Position numbers and translations under genes: made by a program
The notes under the pieces: generated by a model
Databases searched by the model: none
The model's input: the letters and a program-made list of their open reading frames with translations, nothing else
Told to the model about the DNA's origin: nothing
Assembly (NCBI GenBank): GCA_947561585.1
Contig: CANNZV010001060.1
Location: 1 to 64,000 of the forward strand
Source: Caprella mutica
Lineage: Eukaryota; Arthropoda; Malacostraca; Amphipoda; Caprellidae
DNA length: 64,000 bases
Reading direction: 5' to 3'
In this document: positions 1 through 10,900 of the stretch, one piece after another
Layout of the letters: each line of letters begins with the position of its first letter
Position numbering within the stretch: the stretch's first letter is position 1

Positions 1-385
1 GTTCATAATTGTACCAAGTCATGTCTAATAACTTAAATTCCCTGAGAGTATTTATTATAGAAAACACTAATTTTGAACCAAAGGAAAAATAATTCATTTA
101 ATTAATTTGTTTATTTATTAATATTTATGTTTATTAAATCTTTTTTATAATTTTTCTGATTTCTTAATATTACCTAAATAAATAAAAGGAAACTATGATA
201 ATTGATACTTTCAAAATCAATTTGCTGTAAGAGTGACAACAATTTAATACACAATACCATCCTCTATGACGTCACGAGGGGGGCTGCGCAGAAGAAACTC
301 AATTTCGTCTCTTTTGCGAGCGTACCTTATATCATGGGTGGGAGGTTGACCAAACACCCTAATTTATTAGATAAATACTTTTAGG
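1..385. other. Gene-free AT-rich stretch
   Basis: I see no supported exon here. A perfect TGACGTCA palindrome lies at 267-274, in a short GC-richer patch. The short open frames have no recognisable protein features. Confidence 0.5.
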
Positions 386-925
386 TGTTATACCTTTGGT
401 TATACCACAGTACAGAGAATATATAGTATCCCAGAGCTATAGGGGGGATATTACGCGTGTCCCGGTAGGCTGTGACGTCACATGTCAACAATGGTGCGTA
501 CGTTTGTACGTACAGTACAAACACAAAAGATGGCTGCAACACACCCAACTTTTGTTAAATAACGTTTTCGGTGATATTTTTTTAATTCCACATTACCGCA
601 TGCTATTATCCAATCTTTATAGTCATACGGACGAAAATTAAAAAATGACTTGATGAAATTGCTACTGGTCTTTTTACACCCAAAATAGTAACAAATTTTT
701 AGTCTTGAAGAAGACGATTTATTCAAGATAATTAGAGTCAGATCGGTCGCGTTGGCCGCCATCTTAATTCTCTATTCCACGTGACCCACAGCAATTCTGT
801 TTACTATGACGTGACCTCTTGTTTACATACATGACGTCACAGCCTACCCAGAATAAATTTGAATAATACATGAAACTGGGGTACTATACTATTCTGTTTA
901 CTATGGTTATACCGTTCAGTTTTCC
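386..925. mobile_element. Foldback MITE-like element of about 530 bp
   Basis: The two ends are imperfect inverted repeats. GGTTATACC and a GTACTATA-like stretch near 395-430 are mirrored at 880-913. Further in, GGTAGGCTGTGACGTCA at 464-480 is mirrored by TGACGTCACAGCCTACC at 832-847, and a GATGGC(T/G)GC motif near 529 and its complement near 757 continue the symmetry. The 94-residue reverse-strand open frame inside has no recognisable domain and is treated as chance. Exact borders and the target duplication are not resolved. Confidence 0.6.
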
Positions 926-2594
926 TGATTAATGTGTAGAGAACTATATGGCGCCATAAAGCTAAAAGTAACACCTTTAGTAATATTAATAAAGAGTAGG
1001 ATAATAATTAGGGTTGTGACATTATGCACTGTATGCACATAAATATTTAGTACGTATTCGCTTGAAATATGCATTTTATAAAACGCATATGCGTTTTATA
1101 AAACTCATGCATTTTATAAAATGCATATGCAAAATATATGCACAAAAAAAATATTACACGTATTTTAGCTAAGTAGAAATTCTTAGATTACCATGGATTA
1201 CTCGACGTAGGCTGTTACTAAGATTAATATTTTAACTACTTTTTTATTAAATGTAAAAAATATTGAAAAACTAAGTGGTAGAATAAAGGATGTTAATTAA
1301 TATCTTTTAATTGAAGATAATTTCAATATATTGAAACACTTACAAAGCTGCTTTCAAATACATTTATCAAGTCTTGAATATGAAGAATCTAGTACACAGG
1401 TAATTAAAGCTCGTACAGCAGACGATCTTTAAACGGACACCCCCTAAAAAAAGGCAAAAATTATCCGTTCTTCTGGCCATGCAACTCCTACAACAACCTC
1501 TTTAAAGGGGCAGTAAACTTTATAAAAATGTAATTTTTTGTAATGAAAATGTTGTTAGTAATTAGTTGTATACACACGAGAGTTTATTCATCTTATATAT
1601 AACTAACACCAGCAAAAAATAATAATTAATAACTAGGTTTTAAGTCTAGCGTTCACTGCAAAGGGCGCAGGGAATTGTTGTTTACAATCCTGATCAAATG
1701 TTATCAATTAGAAATATCAATTATTCGAAATCAATTAGTATAAAACTATAATAACTAGGTAGTCTAGTCAGTAGTGTGGAATTTAAAAAATAGGCATTTA
1801 AAAAATAAAATAATAACATTTTATTCTATTATTAATGTCCCTTTATCGATTTATCAACCAGAGAGAAAAAGTTTGTCCAAAGGTTTACCATCCCTTTAAA
1901 TTATATACATAGTTTAACCAATATTCTATTCGTCTACCAATTATCTAGTCGTACATTTATTATATTCAAAGGGCCCCCAGGGGCTCCATCCTGAAGCTGA
2001 CTGTGGTGAATGGAAGAGAAGGGGGGTGGCGTCCCTTGGGCCCCGAATTGTTGTAATTTGGATTATTAATTGTCTTGTTTCATTTTTACCATGTTTATCA
2101 TTTTTTTTAACGCTACTTTTTCAGTTTTAGAGGATAGCGCTAGGGTTATGCTCTTCAACTACGAGGTCTTACATTTTTGTGTTAGGTAGGCTAATATGCT
2201 TCATTTACTATCACCTCTTCATTTTCCTCTTCCATCCGTGAATGCATCCACCAGTGCTTGTGTTCCTTTTCGTCACATTCCTTGGTAAGTGACTGAATTC
2301 ACGGAGTAGCTTTTCTGCATCCATGAAATTGTCACCCACGGTGGTAAGTGACTTTGTTCATGGAACCACTTCCTTTCTGACTGCTTCTTCAAGTACCTTG
2401 TATTTAATTTCCTTTTGATGTCAGTGATATCGTCAACCAAATGACTGGAGCAGACGATATTCCATTAATAGAAATAAATTATCTCGCCCGGAATAGGCCT
2501 TTATTTATAATTATTTGCTAAAGAACAAACAATAGGTATTTATATTACTACCCAGTAAGATAATTTACAAGTTAAGAATCCTGAAAATACAATT
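926..2594. other. Gene-free stretch with palindromic AT repeats
   Basis: No exon is recognised. A lone element end, TAGGGTTGTGAC, lies at about 1009-1020 and matches the ends of the family at 45469 and 49247. From about 1065 to 1137 the motif GCATTTTATAAAA recurs three times in alternating orientation, with ATGCATATGC palindromes between. Nothing else stands out. Confidence 0.45.
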
Positions 2595-2675
2595 AGGGTT
2601 GTGACAATATGTTTTTAAAATCATAAATCCTGAAAATGTTATAGACGAAAGGAATTAAACAGTTTCGGTATAATA
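2595..2675 (+). mobile_element. Truncated MITE, GGGTTGTGAC family
   Basis: Starts with AGGGTTGTGACAATATG and follows the left half of the elements at 45469-45645 and 49247-49416, including AATCCTGAAAATGTTATAGA. The right half is missing. It is preceded by TA, as in other members. Confidence 0.65.
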
Positions 2676-2786
2676 TTTTTTTATCTTATAATGTAACTAC
2701 ATAATTGATAATTAATCGTACAAAAATATATATATATATTTTATCACCATTTTTAAATTATAAAAGAGGCCTGATATTAATTATTT

Positions 2787-2835
2787 GGGTGGCAATTGCC
2801 CGGGGGTGGCAATTGTCCGCGGGTGGCAATTGTCC
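2787..2835. repeat. Short tandem repeat, three GGGTGGCAATTG units
   Basis: Three successive units of 17-18 bp carry GGGTGGCAATTG followed by CCC or TCC. The role is unknown. Confidence 0.7.
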
Positions 2836-3885
2836 TAGCACCGGTTTTTATATATTATCATGCTGAAAATTCAACATTTTTTTGTACTGTAAAAGTGCGG
2901 GATAATGCCCTGCATATATTTTTCCTGTCGGACAAAACCCCGCACTAATTTGTTGCCATGTAGTCAATTTTTGGCTGACCTGAAACAAAAAAAGTAAGTA
3001 GCATATGAAAGTACGATAATCAACCTATAATATGTCACAAACGTGATCAAATTTGATTGGGAATTGTGGATTCTGCAGCAAATCTTGCAAAATTTTCTGA
3101 TTTTACGAATGCAAATGTTTGGTGCATAATTTTATAGTGTCCTATTTAAAGAATATATTAAAACACTTATCGAAACCTAACATGGATAATATTATTTGTC
3201 CTGAGGGTTGAAAATCTTCTCTTTTCAATGCCGTAAACAGAAATTTAAATTACCAAAAGTTTTGGAGATAAGGGGGGTGCAGTGTAATGCCCGCACATTC
3301 CAGGTGCGGGGGAATTACCTGAGTTGACGCTATAATACACTACTAAACAATTGATTGATAATTAAATGTGATATGAAATAAATAGCTAGATATTGGAACT
3401 TTTTGGTGTTACGTTAAATTATATAAACGTAAACACGTCCGTGGACGAAATGTCGTAGACCCAATTTTTTCAGACACACTGTACCTATATAGCACCCTTT
3501 ATAATAAGATTAGGGCCGGGGCCTCCCTAATCTTTACACTTTCATTCATATTTATTAATAAGGGTTACATGACCCGAGAAAGCACAAGTTTAAGCTTTAT
3601 GAACCACTAAATACATTTAAAGGTACAGTTGGTAACAAAGATACAGTGTTATTTGATATTACTCCATCTTTGTGCGCAATAGAAGTCAACCAGAGTACTA
3701 TGGAGCATTTTGGAGCGTTTGGAGCATTTTGGGGCGTTTACAAATTTTGGAGCATAATGAGCATTATGAGCGCTCGTAGCATTTTACTAATAAATGCTCC
3801 AATGTCCGAGCCTTAGTGATAATAGTAAACGGTGTCAAAATTATGCTTGCGCACAAACAGAAAAATTACAATTACAATAGGTAAC
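2836..3885. other. Gene-free stretch with dispersed GC-rich motifs
   Basis: GTGCGGG-type motifs near 2896, 2938 and 3290-3312 appear in both orientations and may mark a decayed foldback element. GATTAGGG and CCCTAATC form a small hairpin near 3508-3532. A run of GGAGCATTTTGG-like repeats lies at 3700-3800. No exon was found. Confidence 0.4.
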
Positions 3886-4276
3886 AAGGTAGATATTGAT
3901 AAATATCAGTTGATACTAAGTAGGTGTTGACAATCAGTTGTAGGTAACTAGGTAAGTATTGATAAACACTAGCAGGTTATGAATAGGTAGGTATTGATGA
4001 ACACTAATAGGTAACTAGGTAGGTATTGATGAACACTGGTAGGTAACTAGGTAGGTATTGATGATTACTTGTAGTTAACTAGGTAGGTATTGATAAACAG
4101 TTGTAGGCAACTACTTAGGTATTGATAAACAGTTGTAGGTAACTAGGTAGGCATTGATAAACACCAGTAGGTAACTAGGTGAGTACTGATAAATAGTTTG
4201 AATAGTTATATGTAACTAAGTAGGTATTTATAAATACTACGTTCTGAGTAACTAGGTAGGTAGTAATAACCACCAG
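3886..4276 (+). repeat. 32-bp minisatellite, left part
   Basis: Degenerate 32-bp units contain GTAACTAGGTAGGTATTGAT followed by (A/G)AACACT. About twelve units are present. The array is interrupted at 4277 by a foldback element and resumes at 4638. Confidence 0.8.
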
Positions 4277-4637
4277 TAGGTACTGGGGGTGTAGGTCATA
4301 AACCCCCCAGTCAAGAGCCCCCCCCCCCCAGTTTTTTAATCCTTATTTACCTAAATTATTTAATCCTTATAGACATTTTTGTAGTTCCTTACTGATTAAA
4401 CATAAAATATATGTATATAGGGGGGCGTGCCCCCGAACTCCCCTGCCAGGTCATTGAACAATCATGAAGTGTGCAGTACAACCAACTAGCGGATGCAACA
4501 AACTACATTAGCAACTCTCAGTTATTTCTATCTAAGTAGTTCTTCATTTGTTTAACTAGGTAAATGAGGATTGAAAAAAGGAGGGGGGGGGGGGCCTCGT
4601 GACCTAGGGGGGCTCATGACCGGGGGGGGGGGGGGGT
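4277..4637. mobile_element. Foldback element with poly-C/poly-G arms, inserted in a minisatellite
   Basis: The left arm (about 4277-4360) has CCCCCC, AGTCAAGAGC, a long C run and then TTTTTTAATCCTTATTTACC. The right arm (about 4556-4637) is its approximate reverse complement: GGTAAATGAGGATTGAAAAAA, a G run, CTCATGACC and a second G run. The unit splits a 32-bp tandem array, which supports insertion. The homopolymer lengths may carry sequencing error. Confidence 0.65.
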
Positions 4638-4795
4638 AGTGATTGATAAAAAATTGTAGGTGACTAGGTAGGTATTGATAAACACTAGTAGGTAACTAGG
4701 TATAGGTAGTGATAACCACCAGTAGGTAACTATAGGTAGGCATTAATAAACAGTTATTGGTAATTATAGGTATTACCTACAATAACATTAATTAA
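4638..4795 (+). repeat. 32-bp minisatellite, right part
   Basis: Continuation of the array at 3886-4276, with GGTGACTAGGTAGGTATTGA units that become more diverged to the right. Confidence 0.7.
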
Positions 4796-5639
4796 CACTA
4801 TCAAGACCCGTGGAAATTCTACGGGATGAAAACCAACAAAAATATTTTGATAAAACTGATAATATAAAAACTGTTTTGAACAGACAAAATGTGAAACTTG
4901 GCAAATGTGTTCAGTGACATGCTTCTGAAAAAAATATCTATCACATTACGTATACTTTGAATTACAGCAACTATATGAGGATCTATGGATAGAATGTATG
5001 TTTAACCCTTCAGTCGGACAGACCGACTGGCACGGCTTCTTTTATAATATCATATAGATTATAACTTTTAAATACTTTTTTAATGACATTAATTTGTTTT
5101 ACGCCAACGTTATGAGGTGACTACACATTGGTGTCAACTGCGACTGTGAGAAAACTGCCACTGGGAAAATTCCCACTGTGGGAAAACTGCCACTGTGGGA
5201 AAATTGCTACCCGGAAAATTGTCAGTGTACATATATAAATTCATGCTAATTTTTTTTTCGAAAATCACAAAAATCATAGGTACCGAATGCAAGGTTGATC
5301 AGAATTTAATATATAAGAATTTTTACAATGTTTACATCTCATTTTGACAAGTTATACGATCTAAGTGAATTCTTCTGTCTGTGGGTGTGAGTGATATGAT
5401 ACGCAATTAATTCTCAGCTTTATGTTTTGAATTGTTTCCTTAAGAGTTTAAATAATTTAAAGGTTCTCTACTCTACTAGTTTTTAGTCAAGTTATTTTCT
5501 CTCTTTCACAAGGGCACTAAAATATATTTAGCATCTTTATAATGTTTAGTTTTGTATACAGTATAGACCGCAAAAAAGGAACTTGGAATTATACTACTTA
5601 TAACTTTGTCTGGAAATCATGCTCGTATCGAAAGCACGG
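4796..5639. other. Gene-free stretch with a short GGGAAAACTGCCACT repeat
   Basis: Between about 5148 and 5222, four units of roughly 18-20 bp carry GGGAAAA(C/T)TGCCACTG. No exon, RNA gene or element border was recognised in the remainder. Confidence 0.45.
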
Positions 5640-6100
5640 TGTCCGAAGCACAGAACATTGAATAGAAGAAGAAGTGTAGATCCCATTATATTACTCTTGA
5701 GTGCCGTTTACAGTGACGTCACTTAAACTAGAGCCACTCAGCCACTCAGCGGCTTCGTTTCACCAGTTCTGTTTGAGTCCATATTTTGAATGCGTATTAC
5801 AACCGAAATGGTGTCAGTTTGTGTTTGTTGCAAAGAAGATTAGTTTATTATTGTTTAGTAGCTGGGCTATAGAATATAGATAATCGTGTACTTAATTTGG
5901 TAGGAAGATATGACTTCCAGCAAGGATAATGAGCTGAGGTAGAATGCACGCTCAAACTGTTTTCGAGAGAGTGTTTATAGTGACGTCAGCGATCAATGAA
6001 CGTGATTGGTTGAAATTTTACGACTGTGTGCACCATGTGTACACGTTCGATCTGAGCTTCTTCTTATTCAATGTTCTGTGGTCCGAAGCGTTTAAAGATG
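5640..6100. mobile_element. Foldback element with about 35-bp inverted arms
   Basis: GTCCGAAGCACAGAACATTG then AATAGAAGAAGAAG at 5641-5674 is mirrored by CTTCTTCTTATTCAATGTTC then TGTGGTCCGAAGC at 6057-6089. Two perfect TGACGTCA sites (5714-5721 and 5981-5988) lie inside. Short open frames across this stretch are not credible genes. Confidence 0.6.
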
Positions 6101-6649
6101 TGGCAAATGCCGCGGAGTTTGATGCTCGAACGCACAAGTAATAGTGGCAAAATGTTGATTAAAGGATTTTTGGGGTGCAGTTCCATCCATGATATAAAAA
6201 TGATTGTACTTTTTTGGTGTATATTGCAGGTAATCTCAACAGTTGATGACTACAACAGTGATGATGAACCGGAAACTAAAGAGAACAAAAATATTTTGAC
6301 ATATTATCAATAACGTTGTTGAAATATATTGTAATTTCAAATGATTTTATTGTCCAATAATGTTAGTGTAAATCTTTGTATGTTTACTTTGAGACGTAAG
6401 TTCTCTTAAAAAGTTAATTAGTATAAAAAATGCAAAAAAATGATATTTAACATGACCTTATTTGGAAAAATTGAATTTTGACTAATTCGCGCTTTCGACT
6501 ACAATTTTGAGGATCTGAAAATAAGGTTTCTCAATGTCCAATCGATTGCGCTTTTTTTTTTGTTAATCTACATACTATATGGGAGGTCTGGACCAAATTT
6601 CAGCTTGTTACCATTTTTTCCCACAAATTTTCAAATTCTACCATACTAC
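6101..6649. other. Gene-free AT-rich stretch
   Basis: No supported exon. The sequence runs into the 50-bp array on the right. Confidence 0.4.
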
Positions 6650-7073
6650 TGGTAAAGGCGCAGTATACAGAATAGGGAAGTAACAACATCTTATAGGGCT
6701 GGTAAAGGCACAGTATACAGAATAGGGAAGTAACAACATCTTATAGGGCTGGTAAAGGCACAGTATACAGAATAGGGAAGTAACAACATCTTACAGGGCT
6801 GGTAAAGGCACAGTATACAGAATAGGGAAGTAACAACATCTTATAGGGCTGGTAAAGGCACAGTATACAGAATAGGGAAGTAACAACATCTTGTAGGGCT
6901 GGTAAAGGCACAGTATACAGAATAGGGAAGTAACAACATCTTGTAGGGCTGGTAAAGGCACAGTATACAGAATAGGGAAGTAACAACATCTTATAGGGCT
7001 GGTAAAGGCACAGTATACAGAATAGGGAAGTAACAACATCTTATAGGGCTGGTAAAGGCACAGTATACAGAAT
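6650..7073 (+). repeat. 50-bp minisatellite, copy A (eight units plus a part)
   Basis: Exact 50-bp period starting with GGTAAAGGCACAGTATACAG and continuing AATAGGGAAGTAACAACATC then TTATAGGGCT. Units begin at 6651, 6701 and so on to 7051. The same unit forms the larger array at 17450-18503. A degenerate inverted copy (ATGTTGTTACTTCCCTGTCC) sits at about 7346-7382, so the array may be an expanded arm of a foldback element spanning 6650-7384. TGACGTCA follows at 7103-7110. Confidence 0.9.
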
Positions 7074-7384
7074 TCTCAATTTTAAGAATTAGTCTCAATT
7101 AGTGACGTCACGGTCTTCAGTTAAATTTCGATGTTAGAATTTTGATTAGAAAATAAATGATTAATGATAATATGAAAATATTTTCTTGAATCAAAATTCC
7201 TCTTTTTTTGTTTCTTCTTTTGAAAGTTCTAACAATTATATTTTGTATATTCTGTACTCATGATACTACTCTATAATTATTATATTCAAACATGTTTTCT
7301 GTAATCGTTATATGACGGTTAACTTCTGAAAATATTTAGCATGTGATGTTGTTACTTCCCTGTCCTATGTACAGTGTACACATA

Positions 7385-7992
7385 ATAATAACTTTATAGA
7401 AAATATTAACAAACATTAAAAAATTGTTACAGAGACACACAAACTAAATCAAAACTTATTAATACAGTATATATTTTTCTTAATTTCAAATATATTGAAG
7501 CCTGTACGAAGTTTCTAGGTGAAACTTTTCGTCATATGTGTAGCCACATGTGACGTGTATTACCGGTCATAAGATTGAAATACGTGTAGGTTTATATTAG
7601 GCCTAAATTATATAAATTTAAGGACATAGGTAGCGATATATAATATTATTCATAAAATATTATCTATTTTCATTATAAATATTCTAACATTCAGATTACT
7701 AAATCACAAAATAGATTGAATAAGAGAAATAAGTTTAACATTAGGTTTTAATGAGTATTTTCGAGCAATGTTTTGGAACAGAATGTTACCAAACAGGATG
7801 TACATTGTTCCTGTGGTTGAGGTATGACGTCAAAGCCTCTTTGTACATCTTTTTTCGAACATCTCCGCACTATGAAAGCCGGCTGTAAGACTGTAATTCT
7901 CCAGACCATTCATTTCGAATGTACATCTCAACAAGTGAGGTTTAAGCTGTCCCTTGGAGTCTCTAAGAATTGTGATATTGAGTCAAAAAGTT
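7385..7992. other. Stretch upstream of the F-box gene
   Basis: Probably contains the promoter and 5' untranslated region of the F-box gene, but no core promoter motif can be assigned with confidence. TGACGTCA is present at 7825-7832. Confidence 0.35.
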
Positions 7993-10900
7993 ATGGAGAA
8001 TAACGAGGATATAAACGTGAGTTTTATTTTAAAAAATTATATGTAATGCAATTATTCTTTCATTTTTATTAGTTTCAATTCGAATATGAAATTAGACGCT
8101 GCTTGTTCAGAAATTATTGTTTAGTTTGGTAACATTATTGAAACTTTTAGATATATTTATTAGGTGGATATTAACTTCGTTATTTAGGTAATGTTCTCTC
8201 CACGTCAGTATAATGTTTGTATGTTGAGATTAAAAAGAAGGCAAAGAGGCATACTGTTCTTTACCTGTTCAATGGGACATTTTAATGGAAGAACAAGAAT
8301 TAAAGTTATTTGTTAAAAATACATTTGTCTTCTACGATCAGTTTAAGAGGAAGAAGAATATGTTTATATGTAAAAAAATTATTATGAATCTATTATATAT
8401 TTCTGTTGAGAGATAGGCCATGTAAGTAAAAAGTTACCTCTATACAGTAGAACTCCTCTATAGTGAAATGAGTTTGGATGTAGCTAATAGAAAAAAAGAA
8501 TGTAGGTATCTTAGAAGAAGAAACAATAGAAATGAAAATGTAGGTATTTTAGAGGAAGAAACAATAGAAATAAGAATGTAGGTATTTTAGAGGAAGAAAC
8601 AATAGAAATAAGAATGTAGGTATTTTAGAAGAAGAAACAGTAGAGAAAAAGAATGTAGGTATTTTAGAGGAAGAAACAATAGAAATAAGAATGTAGGTAT
8701 TATGGAAGAAAAAACCATAGAAAATAAGAATGTAGGTATTTTAGAGGAAGAAACAATAGAAAATAAGAATGTAGGTATTTTAGAGGAAGAAACAATAGAA
8801 ATAAGAATGTAGGTATTATAGAAGAAGAAACAATTGATATAAGAATGTTGGTATTATAGAAGAAGAAACAATAGAGAAAAAGAATGTAGGTATTATGGAA
8901 GAAAAAACCATAGAAAATAAGAGTGTAGGTATTTTAGAAGGAGAAACAATTGATATAAGAATGTTGGTATTTTAAATGAAGTAACAATAGGAAAAAAGAA
9001 TGTAGGAATCTCATAAAAAGAAACAATTGAAAATAAGAATGTAGGTATTCTAAATGAAGTAACAATAGGAAAAAAGAATGTAGGTATTTTATAAGGAGAA
9101 ATAATAAAAAATAAGATTATTGGAATTTACCAGCTGAATTAAGGTTAAACTTAATTGGTCGAAACCTGTTCAGTGAACAATATTTAAATTTCTTATAAAT
9201 TGATATTTAAAAATGTATTCTCATAGTCTCATTTTATCCCAGCAACTGTTCATTTTTTTTCGTTCTATATTGAATAATCTTACCCATTTTATTAACTATA
9301 TATATTACTGTGTCTGAACTTTGTCAGACGATGTACTCACATATATGAAATGATTCAAATTAATATGACTTATTTAAACTCTTCAAAGATTTCCATTACA
9401 CCGAAACATGAGATTAGCATCAAAATGAGATACAAGGGGCTTGCTAATACTTCCCTTTTCAGATTCATCAATCGAATTACAGCACTATTATGAATTGTAG
9501 ATAAAAAGAATATAAAACTTTTTTTTCTAGAATATAGGGCATATTTCAGATTATAAAAGAATCTATTTATAGAATATGGGGAATATTATTTAGAGAATAC
9601 AATGCACATTTCAAAGATAATATTGCAACAACCCTAGTAGTAATGAAGTAACATTTTAATATGTTAATAAAGTTTCAGTCAATGTTGATACGCTATATAT
9701 TAATCAGGTTGAACAAATATGACAATTCAATGGGATGGATTCGCCACATTGAACCAATCTTTCTCAAGGTAACATTCCATGAGAATGGAAAACCACATTA
9801 TCCCCATGTATTTTCTAGGCTACCTTTCAGTCTGCCATCTCTTGCCCATCTAACCATCTAGTGCCCATGTTGGCACAATGTGTCATGGTTGCTTGGTATA
9901 GTTCCTTTTCCATTAATCCACCTTTTCCGTTTTTATTCGTCCACTTTTCCCGTTTTTTATTCTTTCACCTTAATTCCGTTTTTATTTATTCACCTAGTTC
10001 CGTTTCTATTCTTTCACCTAGTTACGTTTCTATTCTTTCACCTAGTTACGTTTCTATTCTTTCACCTAGTTACGTTTCTATTCTTTCACCTTGTTCTGTT
10101 TCTATTCTTTCACCTAGTTCTGTGTCTATTCATTCACCTAGTTCTGTTTCTTTTCTTTCATCTTGTTCTGTTTCTATTCTTTCACCTAGTTCTGTTTCTT
10201 TTCTTTCACCTAGTTCTGTTTCTATTCTTTCACCTAGTTCTGTTTCTATTCTTTCACCTAGTTCTGTTTCTATTCTTTCACCTAGTTCTGTTTCTATTCT
10301 TTCACCTAGTTCTGTTTCTATTCTTTCACCTAGTTCTGTTTCTTTTCTTTCACCTAGTTCTGTTTCTATTCTTTCACCTAGTTCTGTTTCTTTTCTTTCA
10401 CCTTGTTCTGTTTCTATTCTTTCACCTAGTTCTGTTTCTATTCTTTCACCTAGTTCTGTTTCTATTCTTTCACCTAGTTCTGTTTCTTTTCTTTCACCTA
10501 GTTCTGTTTCTTTTCTTTCACCTAGTTCTGTTTCTATTCTTTCACTTAGTTCTGTTTCTATTCTTTCACCTAGTTCTGTTTCTTTTCTTTCACCTTGTTC
10601 TGTTTCTATTCTTTCACCTAGTTCTGTTTCTATTCTTTCACCTAGTTACGTTTCTATTCTTTCACTTAGTTCTGTTTCTATTCTTTCACCTAGTTCTGCT
10701 TCTATTCTTTCACCTAGTTCTGTTTCTATTCTTTCACCTAGTTCTGTTTCTATTCTTTCACCTAGTTCTGTTTCTATTCTTTCATCTAGTTCTGTTTCTA
10801 TCCTTACACCTAGTTCTGTTTCTATTCTTTCACCTAGTTCTGTTTCTATTCTTTCACCTAGTTCTGTTTCTATTCTTTCACCTAGTTCTGTTTCTATTCT

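Noticed and set aside
5701..6313. Three small forward open frames (60-80 codons)
   Set aside because: They sit inside and beside a foldback element, overlap each other and show no domain, splice or codon evidence.
6741..7039. Reverse-strand open frames with MLLLPYSVYC repeats
   Set aside because: Produced by the 50-bp minisatellite; the frame is shared by both arrays and has no coding evidence.
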